DNA from: Clostridiales bacterium
GTDB taxonomy: Bacteria > Bacillota > Clostridia > Oscillospirales > Oscillospiraceae
DNA: 64,000 nt
Reading direction: 5' to 3'
NCBI GenBank assembly: GCA_014799475.1
Contig: JAAVHX010000015.1
Span: 1-64,000, forward strand
Shown here: positions 7,634-16,045 of the stretch, piece after piece
Layout: every line of letters starts with the position of its first letter
How positions within the stretch are numbered: the first letter of the stretch is position 1
Translations under genes and position numbers: made by a program
Notes under the pieces: generated by a model
What the model was told of the DNA's origin: nothing
Database searches by the model: none
The model's input: the letters and a program-made list of their open reading frames with translations, nothing else

Positions 7634-9208
7634 TTATCCTGCCGCTTTCAACGTGATCCCTACGTAACACAGATCGCTGGACGCGTTAGCAGGGGGATAA
7701 TACACGCCGCCCACAGGCCGCAGGACAGCATAGCCGCCTGCCTCGATATAGAGCCCCTTGTCTGTGATGACCGGCGCCAAATGGGAGAATGGATTTTCTT
7801 CTCCGCCGCAGCGTGCGGGGTCATATCCTTCAAATGGATGCAGCCGATAGGGGCCGCTCTCCTCATGAAGGAGGATAGACAAAAGGAAGTCCTCCATAAA
7901 CGCGGGATAGTCCTCGTATCCCAATCCTTCCCATAATCCTTTCCAAATCTTCTTTGCATCCTCCCCGCGTCCGTCCGCATCCACGTAATCCGTGATATTC
8001 GCCAAAAAATCCCTGCCGCCGCGGTTCTCCACAAAGTGAGCCAAAAGGAGCATCGCCGCATAGTCCTCCCTGTAACCAGTATATTGAAACAGAGATTTGC
8101 CGCTCTGACGGTCACCCTTTTTGTCCCGCAGATATACATTAGCACCATCTGCCGCCAATTCCTCCCAAATGGCCGTATCAGAATACCACCAAGGGAGATT
8201 GTGACGAATTGCCGAGCCGGGATAGACCACCTCTTGGGCGGCAACAGACAAAAACTCACCGAAAAGTCTCTTGCTGAATGATACAGTAATGGAACTAATC
8301 TCGCCACACTGCGCAAAAAAGATGGTGTGTTCCATCTCATGAACGACAGCTGTATATATTTCCGACAGCTCTGAATAAGTCCCCTGGATCAGTGGCGCCG
8401 TATTGATATAGGCAATGGGAAGATGATTGCCCCACATCGTCTGGCCGTTTACCAATACCTCATCGTAGATATCATAATAAGAGGTCAAACCAAGCGCGAC
8501 TGGACTGTTGAAATCAAAGCATAGAATATTCATTTTCCCATCCCCTCGAACGTCGGGTATTGCTCCGAAGGATTGCTCCAAGGCGGGGATGGCCGCGTCC
8601 ATTTCCTGGGCCAGCTGTTCCGGGTAGGAGGGGTCGATACCTTCCAGCGGGCCGTAGTCGGGGTTGACTGGGGACCAGATCCGGCACCGCTCCCCCACCG
8701 CCGACACCTGGAAGAGCATTTCCTCTCTCATTCCTTCAATGCTGAAAATGTGCTGGAATCCTACTTGCCAGAGGTCTCCATTTGCTAAATCATAGCAGGG
8801 GTCTGCCTGCCGTATTTCATCGGTCAAATAAGGGTCTGCCTCGCTGTAGCTGCCGGAGGTCTGTAAGTATGTCCCTTCACGGGACGGGACCTGGTTTGTC
8901 GTTGTTTCCACCAGTCCATCCAAGGTTCCCATGAGCTTCGACCCACCCTCCAGCGCAGGATGATAGACCAGCACATAGTCGCCGGCATACCCGTCGCTCC
9001 CGTCCCGGTCCAGGAAAGCGGTCAAGGTCTCCTCATAGTTTCCTTCGATCACGCTGCTTTCAATGGCATTGACCGGCAGCGATCCTGTTTCCGGGGCTTC
9101 CGTTTCGCCCGTCCCGTCGCAGCCGGAAAGGAGCAGCGCAAAGAGGAGAATTGCATAAGCGCAGCTCCTTGCGAGCTGCATTCTGAAAAAGCGAGTTGTA
9201 CTTTGCAT
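7634..9208 (-). CDS. Lipoprotein with a HExxH zinc-protease motif
   Basis: The start at 9208 gives a 524-residue lipoprotein: signal peptide, lipobox LLSGC with the lipidated Cys at 30, then an acidic linker. The domain at about 220-430 carries HEMEH (290-294), preceded by FDFNSP and SEIYTAVV, and later IWEELAADGA, whose glutamate could be the third zinc ligand. This resembles peptidase M30 (hyicolysin-like) proteins, so it is probably a cell-surface zinc metalloprotease. Substrate unknown. No operon partner is evident. In-frame codons extend upstream to 9514, but those residues overlap the MFS gene and would bury the signal peptide. Confidence 0.7.
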   Translation of the reverse strand: MQSTTRFFRMQLARSCAYAILLFALLLSGCDGTGETEAPETGSLPVNAIESSVIEGNYEETLTAFLDRDGSDGYAGDYVLVYHPALEGGSKLMGTLDGLVETTTNQVPSREGTYLQTSGSYSEADPYLTDEIRQADPCYDLANGDLWQVGFQHIFSIEGMREEMLFQVSAVGERCRIWSPVNPDYGPLEGIDPSYPEQLAQEMDAAIPALEQSFGAIPDVRGDGKMNILCFDFNSPVALGLTSYYDIYDEVLVNGQTMWGNHLPIAYINTAPLIQGTYSELSEIYTAVVHEMEHTIFFAQCGEISSITVSFSKRLFGEFLSVAAQEVVYPGSAIRHNLPWWYSDTAIWEELAADGANVYLRDKKGDRQSGKSLFQYTGYREDYAAMLLLAHFVENRGGRDFLANITDYVDADGRGEDAKKIWKGLWEGLGYEDYPAFMEDFLLSILLHEESGPYRLHPFEGYDPARCGGEENPFSHLAPVITDKGLYIEAGGYAVLRPVGGVYYPPANASSDLCYVGITLKAAG

Positions 9209-9273
9209 GATTGAAACGCTCCCTTCATGTTGAGGCATCCTAGTGCACCTTTTAATCATCCGTACACTTTGGT

Positions 9274-10692
9274 TTAATCGTCCATATCGCCAAAGGCTTC
9301 CAGTCCCGTCTTGGCCTCTGCCTTGCTGTCGCCGTGGCGGACGAACAGCATGGTCACAAAGCTCATGGCCACAAAGAACGCGGCGTAGGGGAACAAAATC
9401 TGATAGCTGATCTCCTTCATCAGCGTGCCCGCCAGCACCGGGGTGATGACCTGGGCTGCCATGGACGCGGTGTAGTAGTAGCCGGTGAACTTGCCCACGT
9501 CGGAGCCCTTGCACATCTCCACCACCATGGGCAGGGAGTTGACGTTGATGGCCGCCCAGGCCAAACCCACCAGGGCGAACGCCACGTACATGAGCGGCGT
9601 AATGGAGGAGGAGTAGGCCGTCAGCAGGTATCCGGCCAAAAAGCAGCTGGCCAGCAGGATGACCCCCGCCTGGATAGTGCGTTTGCGCCCAAATTTGGAG
9701 GCGACGATGCCGATGGGGATATAGGACACGATGGCGCCCACGGTGGCCACCATCAGGCAGGTGTTGGTGCCGCCGATGCCCTCCCCCATCACCTCGGCTA
9801 CATAGGTGGAAAACCAGGTGGTCACGCCGTTATACCCCACGTACCACAGGGCGATGGAGGCCAGCAGGAAAATGAGGCTCTTCTTCACCGGCGTGGGCAG
9901 GACCTCGCTGCCGCTGCCGTCGTCCTCCGCCAGATTCCATTCGGGGTGCTTTGCCTCCAGCGCGCGGTTCTCCTCCGCCAGCTTGGGTTCCCGGATGGTG
10001 ACCAGCAGCACCGCCACCGCCAGCACCATGATGGCGGACACGATGATAAACAGCGGCTGGTAATCCACATGGACCAGTCCCCGGGTCTTGGCGGCAGGGT
10101 ACAGGATCACACTGATGCCCAGGTACAGTACGCCGCCCACCGCGCCCATCAGGTTGATGATGGCGTTGCCCTTGGAGCGCAGGGGCTTGGGGGTCACATC
10201 CGGCATCAGCGCCACGGCGGGAGAGCGGTAGGTGCCCATGGCGATGAGCAGCAGCCCCAGCACAACGACAAAGCCCACCAGCTTAATAGGCACGATCAGG
10301 TCCACGAGTACCGTAGGGTCAGACGGCCCCTGCACGGTAATAGAAGTCGCCAATTTATAGGGGACCGCTTCCTGAAAGTAGCTGTTGTCCAGAATGGGCA
10401 GCAGGTTCATCAAAATCACCGCCCCGGCGGTTCCCGCCAGGATAAACGGAGTACGGCGGCCCAGCCTGCCCGGTTCGCGCTTGTCGGACAGTCCCCCGAA
10501 CAGGGGCAGCAGGAACAGGGCCAGGATATTGTCCGCCGCCATGATCGCCCCGGTGAGGGACTCGTCCATGTGGAAGGTCCCCTTCAGGATGAGCGGCACC
10601 AGATTGTCGTACATCTGCCAAAAGGCGCAGATGGACAGGAACGCCAGGCCCACCAGGATGGTGCGCTTGTTGTCCAGCTTCAGTTTACTCAT
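9274..10692 (-). CDS. Major facilitator superfamily transporter
   Basis: This 472-residue protein has about twelve predicted membrane helices. The MFS loop 2-3 motif appears as GGLSDKREPGRLGRRTP, and a related GRKR loop lies in the second half. The pattern resembles SLC45/sugar-cation symporter-like MFS members, but no substrate can be read from the sequence. GAGAGTGAG precedes the ATG. It lies about 80 bases downstream of the HAD phosphatase gene on the same strand and may be co-transcribed, which could hint at uptake of a phosphorylated or phosphorylatable compound. Confidence 0.85.
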   Translation of the reverse strand: MSKLKLDNKRTILVGLAFLSICAFWQMYDNLVPLILKGTFHMDESLTGAIMAADNILALFLLPLFGGLSDKREPGRLGRRTPFILAGTAGAVILMNLLPILDNSYFQEAVPYKLATSITVQGPSDPTVLVDLIVPIKLVGFVVVLGLLLIAMGTYRSPAVALMPDVTPKPLRSKGNAIINLMGAVGGVLYLGISVILYPAAKTRGLVHVDYQPLFIIVSAIMVLAVAVLLVTIREPKLAEENRALEAKHPEWNLAEDDGSGSEVLPTPVKKSLIFLLASIALWYVGYNGVTTWFSTYVAEVMGEGIGGTNTCLMVATVGAIVSYIPIGIVASKFGRKRTIQAGVILLASCFLAGYLLTAYSSSITPLMYVAFALVGLAWAAINVNSLPMVVEMCKGSDVGKFTGYYYTASMAAQVITPVLAGTLMKEISYQILFPYAAFFVAMSFVTMLFVRHGDSKAEAKTGLEAFGDMDD

Positions 10693-10770
10693 AGTCTCAC
10701 TCTCTTTCTTTATGACACGTCAGTCTGGGCCCGTCGGGCCTGTCTTGCCGACGATCCCAGGGATGCGCGC

Positions 10771-11577
10771 TCAATCCCGATCCGCTCCCCACGCCCGGCG
10801 GAGGGCCCCCACATCGTCAAATATCCAGGTGGGTTTTACCGCCCCGTCGGCATCCAAATCGGCCAGTGTCCCCTCGCCGGACAGGACGAATACGGTATCG
10901 ATCCCTGCGTTGACCCCGGCGGCAATGTCGGTGTACAGCCTGTCCCCTACCATCACCGCGCGTTCCGGGGAAACGCCCGCCTGCTCCATCGCCAGATACA
11001 CCATGGCCGGCTGCGGCTTGCCGATGACCCGGGGCCTGCGTCCGGTGGCCCGGAATAACATCTCGCATACGCTGCCGCAGTCGGGCACGGAGCCGTACCA
11101 GGTGGGGCACACCCAATCCGGGTTAGTGGCGATGAAGTCCACCCCCCGGTTCAGCAGGATGCAGGCGTCCTCCAACTTCTGGAAGGTCAGCTCCGTGTCA
11201 AAGCCGATGAGCAGGCAGTCAATGTCCTCCTCCAGCCGGTCTGTGACGGATATGCCCGCTTCCGACAGCTGCTGGCGAAAGGTGCCGGTACCAAAGGCGT
11301 AACACTTGCGGTAAGGGGGATGCCCCGCCAAGTCCGCGACGAGGGCATCCACTGAGGTGAGGAAGTCCTCCCTGGCCGCAAAAATGCCCATGCCGCTCAG
11401 CTTGGCAATGTACGCGTCCACCGACTTGGAGGAGTTGTTGGTGAGAAAGCGGTATCGGCATCCTCTGGCCCGGACCGCCTCCAGAAAGGGGATGGTCTCC
11501 GGGAACAGAGTCTGATCCAGATATATGGTGCCGTCCATATCCAGCAAAAACAGTTCTTTATCGCCCAGGCGAGCCAC
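10771..11577 (-). CDS. HAD-superfamily class IIA (NagD-like) phosphatase
   Basis: The protein of 268 residues has all HAD motifs: DMDGT near residue 13, TNNSS (motif II), GKPQP (motif III lysine) and GDRLYTDI (motif IV). The C2A cap places it with NagD/AraL/PNPase-type sugar or nucleotide phosphatases; the substrate is not predictable. The GTG at 11577 was chosen because AGAGG lies eight bases before it, while the GTG at 11586 overlaps that site. It probably shares a transcript with the MFS gene downstream. Confidence 0.88.
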   Translation of the reverse strand: MARLGDKELFLLDMDGTIYLDQTLFPETIPFLEAVRARGCRYRFLTNNSSKSVDAYIAKLSGMGIFAAREDFLTSVDALVADLAGHPPYRKCYAFGTGTFRQQLSEAGISVTDRLEEDIDCLLIGFDTELTFQKLEDACILLNRGVDFIATNPDWVCPTWYGSVPDCGSVCEMLFRATGRRPRVIGKPQPAMVYLAMEQAGVSPERAVMVGDRLYTDIAAGVNAGIDTVFVLSGEGTLADLDADGAVKPTWIFDDVGALRRAWGADRD

Positions 11578-11643
11578 GGGCCCCACCTCTTTTACCTTTT
11601 GATCTTGGGTAGAAATCCTCTTTATTTTCTACAGATAGAGATA

Positions 11644-11672
11644 ATTTTAGCATACTGCCATTCATTTGTCCA
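11644..11672 (-). promoter_or_regulatory. Promoter for the HAD phosphatase/MFS unit
   Basis: TGGACA (11667-11672), 17 bases, TAAAAT (11644-11649) on the minus strand, about 65 bases before the HAD start. Confidence 0.6.
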
Positions 11673-11762
11673 TTCATTTTGTGAAAGTTGACCGAATCTT
11701 TGGCTTTGGAGTTGTCCATATGCAGAAAATTACTTGGGTGGCCATTCGTAAAGCGGCAAATA

Positions 11763-11793
11763 AGCGCCCCTCCGCCAAAGCCGGAGGGGCGCT
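11763..11793 (-). terminator. Terminator of ribU
   Basis: The hairpin AGCGCCCCTCCG-ccaaag-CCGGAGGGGCGCT lies 20 bases beyond the ribU stop. Confidence 0.85.
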
Positions 11794-11812
11794 CCTTTTA
11801 TCACAATACTCG

Positions 11813-12535
11813 TTACCTCATGCGGAGCAGACGCTCGATGTGCTTGTAGAGCAGGAAGGTGATAGTGGAAACCACCACACCTTTGAGCAGATTGAAGGGC
11901 ACCACGGCGAACAGCACCAGCGTGGACACATTGTTGATGGCGGGGTTGATTTTGGTCCCCATGCCTACGATGGCCTCCAGCGGCATCCCGTACAGTGCGG
12001 AAAAGGCGGGCAGCAGATAAAAGGCGTTGAAAACGCTGCCGAACACCGTCAGCACAACAGTGCCTACCCCCATGCCAATTACCGCACTGCGCCGGGATTT
12101 TTTCACGTGGTAAATCACGGAAGCGGGAAGGATGAAAGAGCAGCCCATCACAAAGTTAGACAGATCGCCCACAAAGGCGGTTGTAGTGCCGCGCAGCAGC
12201 AGCTTCAGAAACTCCTTCACCAGCGCGCACACCACCCCGGCCACCGGGCCCAGAGAGAAGGAACAGATCAGCTCCGGCACGAAGCTGAAATCCAGCTCAT
12301 AGAACGCAGGAGCGAAGGGCAGCGCAAACTCGAAGTACACCAGTACAGCGGCAATGGCGGCAAATATACCGATGTAGGCCGTCCGGCGGGCGGGCGACTG
12401 CTTTTCCGGCTTGAGCCACAGTTTCTCCAACGCCGTTGCCACCGCAAAGATGGCCGCGGCGATCAGCAGGAACACCAGCACATACATCACATTGTCCTGC
12501 ACCTGCGCCCACAGCTTCCCCAGCTTTTCCAACAT
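11813..12535 (-). CDS. ribU: Riboflavin ECF transporter substrate-binding subunit RibU
   Basis: This 240-residue membrane protein has about six helices. It carries the S-component features of RibU: the basic segment before RTAYIGIFAAIAAVLVYFEF, the ELDFSFVPELI stretch that contacts riboflavin, and GPVAGVVCALVKEFLK. It binds riboflavin and works with a shared ECF energising module, which is not in this window. The FMN riboswitch directly upstream on the same strand confirms the substrate. It has an unusually long N-terminal helix extension (about 1-50) before the conserved core. The RBS AGGAGG is part of a possible regulatory hairpin. Confidence 0.93.
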   Translation of the reverse strand: MLEKLGKLWAQVQDNVMYVLVFLLIAAAIFAVATALEKLWLKPEKQSPARRTAYIGIFAAIAAVLVYFEFALPFAPAFYELDFSFVPELICSFSLGPVAGVVCALVKEFLKLLLRGTTTAFVGDLSNFVMGCSFILPASVIYHVKKSRRSAVIGMGVGTVVLTVFGSVFNAFYLLPAFSALYGMPLEAIVGMGTKINPAINNVSTLVLFAVVPFNLLKGVVVSTITFLLYKHIERLLRMR

Positions 12536-12541
12536 ACAAAA

Positions 12542-12610
12542 AACCTCCTAAAATAGTCTGAAACGCCTGAAAAGACTGTCTTCCAGGCGCAACACTACCA
12601 CAGGAGGGTT
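12542..12610 (-). promoter_or_regulatory. ribU leader expression platform with possible Shine-Dalgarno sequestration
   Basis: The ribU Shine-Dalgarno AGGAGG (minus strand, 12544-12549) can pair with CCTCCT (12602-12607), which follows the FMN aptamer. Between them is a hairpin with arms CGCCTG/CAGGCG. Ligand-dependent access to the RBS is inferred from these pairings. Confidence 0.5.
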
Positions 12611-12614
12611 ACGC

Positions 12615-12739
12615 GTCTTCTTCCATCCGGACTGTACCGTTGGTCCCGGAATTTCACCGGGTCAGCCGCTTTCGCGGGTCGCGGACTTGGGGCCGGAGCC
12701 CTTTACCGCCAGTGGGGAATTTCACCCCGCCCTGAAGAC
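12615..12739 (-). ncRNA. FMN riboswitch (RFN element)
   Basis: The minus strand shows the conserved RFN blocks in order: TTCAGGGCGGGGTGAAATTC, CCACTGGCGGTAAAG, AGTCCGCGACCCGC, CGGTGAAATTCCGGGACC and CAGTCCGGATGGAAGAAGA. GTCTTC and GAAGAC at the ends close the P1 helix. It senses FMN and represses the riboflavin transporter downstream. Confidence 0.97.
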
Positions 12740-12763
12740 AATTCATTCACTTGTTTCGCCCAC

Positions 12764-12792
12764 ATTATACGCCATACGTACAGAGAATGCAA
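12764..12792 (-). promoter_or_regulatory. ribU promoter
   Basis: TTGCAT (12787-12792), 17 bases, TATAAT (12764-12769), about 25 bases upstream of the riboswitch. Confidence 0.8.
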
Positions 12793-12848
12793 CCCCCATT
12801 TTTGTCGAATTATGTTGAACGATTTTTAAACAAACGTTTCCATTCCTC

Positions 12849-12877
12849 TTGACGCTTCTCCAAATTTATAGTACAAT
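12849..12877 (+). promoter_or_regulatory. Promoter of the SLOG gene
   Basis: TTGACG (12849-12854), 17 bases, TACAAT (12872-12877), just before the RBS of the gene at 12908. Confidence 0.75.
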
Positions 12878-12907
12878 TGTATCAATTCTGTAAGAGGAGG
12901 GAACGCC

Positions 12908-13447
12908 ATGGCCCTGGAGGAAAACCGCACCTGCTGCTTCACCGGCCACCGGCCGGATAAACTGCCCTGGGGGCTGGACGAGCGGGATCCCCGCTGTGCC
13001 GCGCTGAAGCAAAGCCTGAGCCGGGAGCTGGAGGGGCTATACCGGCGGGGCTTCCGCCACTTCATCTCCGGCATGGCCATGGGCTGCGACCTCTATTTCG
13101 CCGAGGCGGCACTGGAACTGAGGGAAAAGCATCCGGGGCTGACGGTGGAGGGGGCGGTCCCCTGCCCCACCCAGGCTGACCGCTGGCCGGATGAGCTTCG
13201 CCGCCGCTGGCGGGATATTTTGGATCGCTGCGACCTGGAGACGGTGGTGCAGCGGCACTATGACCGATACTGTATGCACCGCCGGGACCGCTATATGGTG
13301 GATCGCTCCGCCGTCGTACTGGCGGTGTTCGATGGCACGCCGGGAGGCACCCAGTATACCCTGAATTACGCCATGGACAAGAGGCGGGAGATCCTCCTTA
13401 TGGACCCCGCACGGCCGGAGGCGTCCGCGACCCGTTTTACCATATGA
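12908..13447 (+). CDS. SLOG-family protein (DUF1273/YpsA-like)
   Basis: The 179-residue protein has the Rossmann-like SLOG features of the YpsA/DUF1273 group: CCFTGHRPDKLPWG at 9-22, the SGMAMGCDLYFAEAAL nucleotide-binding loop near 57-72, and the late glycine-rich AVFDGTPGGTQYTLNYA. SLOG proteins are thought to bind nucleotides or nucleotide-derived signals; the exact ligand is unknown. AGAGGAGGG lies before the ATG. It is a single gene with a clear promoter and terminator, convergent with a small membrane-protein gene. Confidence 0.85.
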   Translation: MALEENRTCCFTGHRPDKLPWGLDERDPRCAALKQSLSRELEGLYRRGFRHFISGMAMGCDLYFAEAALELREKHPGLTVEGAVPCPTQADRWPDELRRRWRDILDRCDLETVVQRHYDRYCMHRRDRYMVDRSAVVLAVFDGTPGGTQYTLNYAMDKRREILLMDPARPEASATRFTI

Positions 13448-13477
13448 AACGCCCCGCCGGAGCTCGGCGGGGCGTTT
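13447..13477. terminator. Bidirectional terminator
   Basis: The hairpin AAACGCCCCGCC-ggagctc-GGCGGGGCGTTT lies between the convergent stops at 13447 and 13480, with an A-run on one side and a T-run on the other. Confidence 0.85.
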
Positions 13478-13479
13478 CA

Positions 13480-13659
13480 TCACATCTTCAGCGAGCCGGT
13501 GAAATTCTCCACGACCTCGCCCACGGCCTTGATGGCCTTGCCCGCCGCTTTCTGAGCGGAGTGCTTTTTCTTCCTCGGCAGCATCATCATGCCGATGGCC
13601 GCCCCCGCCGCCATGGTGGCCCCGGCGATGGGAAGCATGGCCTTCTTGCCCATTTTCAT
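13480..13659 (-). CDS. Small YtxH-like membrane protein
   Basis: This 59-residue protein has one glycine/alanine/methionine-rich hydrophobic segment (MLPIAGATMAAGAAIGMMML), a basic cluster PRKKK and a short amphipathic tail ending in VGEVVENFTGSLKM. The layout resembles small YtxH-like envelope proteins, but the family cannot be fixed at this length. AAGGAG precedes the start at 13659, and a second ATG at 13653 is possible. Single gene; function unknown. Confidence 0.65.
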   Translation of the reverse strand: MKMGKKAMLPIAGATMAAGAAIGMMMLPRKKKHSAQKAAGKAIKAVGEVVENFTGSLKM

Positions 13660-13728
13660 GTGTCATCACTCCTTCGCGGAGTTAGCTTGCCCAGTTTGCC
13701 GTGAAAAAGTAAATTTTTCAACTGGAAA

Positions 13729-14481
13729 CTATTTCAAAATCAACGACACCGGACAGTGGTCGCTGCCCTGGATGTCCGGGTGAATGGCGGCTTCCTCCAC
13801 CCGCTCCCCCAGCCGGCCGGACACGATGAAGTAGTCAATGCGCCACCCCACGTTCTTCTCCCGGGCCCCGAACCGATAGCTCCACCAGGAATAGGCCCCT
13901 TCCCTGTCCGGGTAGAGCAGGCGGAAGGTGTCGGTGAAACCCGAATCCAGCAGCCGGGTCATAGCGCCCCGCTCCTGATCGGAGAAGCCGGCGTTGCCCC
14001 GGTTGGTCTTTGGGTTTTTCAGGTCGATCTCCTCGTGGGCCACGTTCAGATCGCCGCAGTAGATCACCGGCTTGGTTTTATCCAGGCTTTTGAGGTAGTC
14101 CAGCAGATCGTCCTCCCACTCCATACGGTAGCCGATCCGAACCAACTCCCGCTGGGCGTTGGGGGTGTAGCAGTTCACCAGCCAGAACTCCGGGTACTCC
14201 AGCGTGATGAGCCGCCCTTCGTGGTCGTGCCTGTCCAGATCCATGCCATAGGCCGCGGAGATCGGCTCGTGCCGGGTAAAAATCGCCGTGCCGGAGTAGC
14301 CCTTTTTGTCCGCCGAGTTCCAGAATTCATGATAACCGGGCAGCTCCACCTCCGCCTGCCCCCGCTCCATCTTGGTCTCCTGGAGACAGATGAAGTCTGC
14401 GTCCAGTGACAGCACCGACTCCACGAATCCCTTTTTCAGGCAGGCCCGCAGGCCGTTTACGTTCCAGGATACAAATTTCAC
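13729..14481 (-). CDS. exoA: Exodeoxyribonuclease III (AP endonuclease)
   Basis: This 250-residue ExoA/Xth-type enzyme starts with GTG. Family residues are present: SWNVNGLRA (Asn7), CLQETK (metal-binding Glu35), GDLNVAHEEIDLKNP, the RIDYF loop and the terminal SDHCPV (catalytic His). It acts in base-excision repair by cutting at abasic sites and trimming 3' ends. The GTG overlaps the stop of the upstream membrane glycosyltransferase by four bases (GTGA), so translation is coupled. That pairing is probably organisational rather than functional. Confidence 0.95.
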   Translation of the reverse strand: MKFVSWNVNGLRACLKKGFVESVLSLDADFICLQETKMERGQAEVELPGYHEFWNSADKKGYSGTAIFTRHEPISAAYGMDLDRHDHEGRLITLEYPEFWLVNCYTPNAQRELVRIGYRMEWEDDLLDYLKSLDKTKPVIYCGDLNVAHEEIDLKNPKTNRGNAGFSDQERGAMTRLLDSGFTDTFRLLYPDREGAYSWWSYRFGAREKNVGWRIDYFIVSGRLGERVEEAAIHPDIQGSDHCPVSLILK

Positions 14482-15839
14482 GCCAATTCCCCCTTATTTT
14501 TTCTCTCCCGCACCTGCCAAACCAGCACCCACAGGGCGAACGCCAGCGCCGCCAGCATGGCCAGCGCCTCCAGCGGCATGACAAAGGTGCGCCCGCCCAA
14601 GGTCAAGACGCAGTTATATTTGAGCCGCAGGTAGACCAGATAGCTGGCCAGCGACGCGCCCTCCGCCAGTACCGCCGCCGGAACCCGGCGCCGGTTAGCG
14701 CAGGCCCAGCACAGGGTGAACACGTCCGCCAGGAAAAAATAACGCTCGTGCATATGGGGCAGAAAAAACGGCACGCCGATACACAGCACCACGGCCACGG
14801 TCATCACAAGCTCCCGGTCCAACCGGTCTCCAAACCAAAAGCCCAGCCCCAGCAGGGCCAGCACCAGCACCCCCGCCGCGGCAATGCCCAACCTGGACGC
14901 CAACGCCTCATTGAGCCGCGTTCCATAGGGGATGAACTGGTATACAGACGGGGCGTTGAGCACCAGCCGGGGGTATTCCCCCAACTGATTAAGGTAGACG
15001 CCCAGAATATCGCCCAGGGGCTTGCCCATCAGCAGCGCCGGGGCGATGGTGGCAAAATAGGCCAGCGGGAATGCCCACAGCTCCCAAAACCTCACCTTCT
15101 TCGCCAGCCACAGCACCCCCCACAGAGGCAGCACAAAAATCGCCTGGAGCTTGACGGAAAAGGCCGCCCCCATCAGCGCGATGGCGGTTTTATGCTTCCC
15201 GTCCAGCGTCAGGGCGGCGGCATGGACACACAACGCGGCGTAGATAGCATCACACTGGCCCCAATATGCCCCGTTGAGCACCACTGTGGGCAGCAGCAGC
15301 GCGGCCCCAAACGTGATCAGGGGAGCGCCGCTCCCCTGCCGTTCCCTCGTGAGGGAACGGGTCAGCCGCAGACAGCCCCAGGCCAGCAGCACGTCCCACA
15401 GGATGGAAAACAGCTTGATGAGGTACAAATCGGGCACATCGGAGTAGGAGATGGCGGCCATAAAATAGAGGTAGGGCACGTTGTAGTCCCCCACGCTGCC
15501 TTTTATGGCGCCAAAGCCTCCGTTGGTTTTAAAGTAACCATACCACTGGCTCAAAAAGTCCTTGTAATCCAGGCTGGTGTGATCCAGACACAGCGCCCGG
15601 ATGAGCATGGCCGCCCCGATGGGCAGCAGTGCCAGCAGCACCCAATCCGGGCGTCGGCTCTCACACCAGATCAGCGCCGCCGCCAGCGCGGCCATGGCAA
15701 GCAGAGCCAGCGTGACAAACAGCCGGTCTCCCCCGCCGCCCAGCGTCAGCCCGCCGCACGCCCATGCCGCCCCTGCCAGCAGCGCGCAGCCCAGCCCGCC
15801 GCACAGGGGCGGCAGACGCTTTCGCCACAAATCATTCAT
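14478..15839 (-). CDS. Polytopic membrane glycosyltransferase (Gpi18-like mannosyltransferase type)
   Basis: This 453-residue protein has about eleven to twelve membrane helices. The loop NGAYWGQCDAIYAAL and the ILWDVLLAWG segment match the Gpi18-like/COG5542 integral membrane glycosyltransferases, which use a polyprenyl-phosphate sugar donor at the outer face; HMHERYFF is another conserved family feature. The donor and acceptor are unknown. GGAGGTGATCTC precedes the ATG at 15839; upstream codons to 15992 are unlikely to be translated. It overlaps exoA by four bases. Confidence 0.75.
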   Translation of the reverse strand: MNDLWRKRLPPLCGGLGCALLAGAAWACGGLTLGGGGDRLFVTLALLAMAALAAALIWCESRRPDWVLLALLPIGAAMLIRALCLDHTSLDYKDFLSQWYGYFKTNGGFGAIKGSVGDYNVPYLYFMAAISYSDVPDLYLIKLFSILWDVLLAWGCLRLTRSLTRERQGSGAPLITFGAALLLPTVVLNGAYWGQCDAIYAALCVHAAALTLDGKHKTAIALMGAAFSVKLQAIFVLPLWGVLWLAKKVRFWELWAFPLAYFATIAPALLMGKPLGDILGVYLNQLGEYPRLVLNAPSVYQFIPYGTRLNEALASRLGIAAAGVLVLALLGLGFWFGDRLDRELVMTVAVVLCIGVPFFLPHMHERYFFLADVFTLCWACANRRRVPAAVLAEGASLASYLVYLRLKYNCVLTLGGRTFVMPLEALAMLAALAFALWVLVWQVRERKNKGELA

Positions 15840-15979
15840 GAGATCACCTCCGGCTGCCTGCTTTCTATCACGGTGCCTTCCATCATACCACAGCCATCTG
15901 TATTTTTCTACCCTGGATTTTCCTGCCCTTTTTAGCCCAAGTGTTGCGGAGGGAAAATCCGTCGGTTCCACCAGCACCA

Positions 15980-16008
15980 TTGCAACAGACATTGTAATAT
16001 GTTAAAAT
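15980..16008 (+). promoter_or_regulatory. Promoter of the AT-rich HAD gene
   Basis: TTGCAA (15980-15985), 17 bases, TAAAAT (16003-16008). Confidence 0.65.
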
Positions 16009-16045
16009 AAAAATAAAGTTTTTGAATTGGGATGGAGGGAGATGT

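Noticed and set aside
14406-15935. A 509-residue plus-strand frame over the membrane glycosyltransferase
   Set aside because: Antisense, Gln/His/Pro-rich, with no domain; the minus strand has a membrane protein with an RBS.
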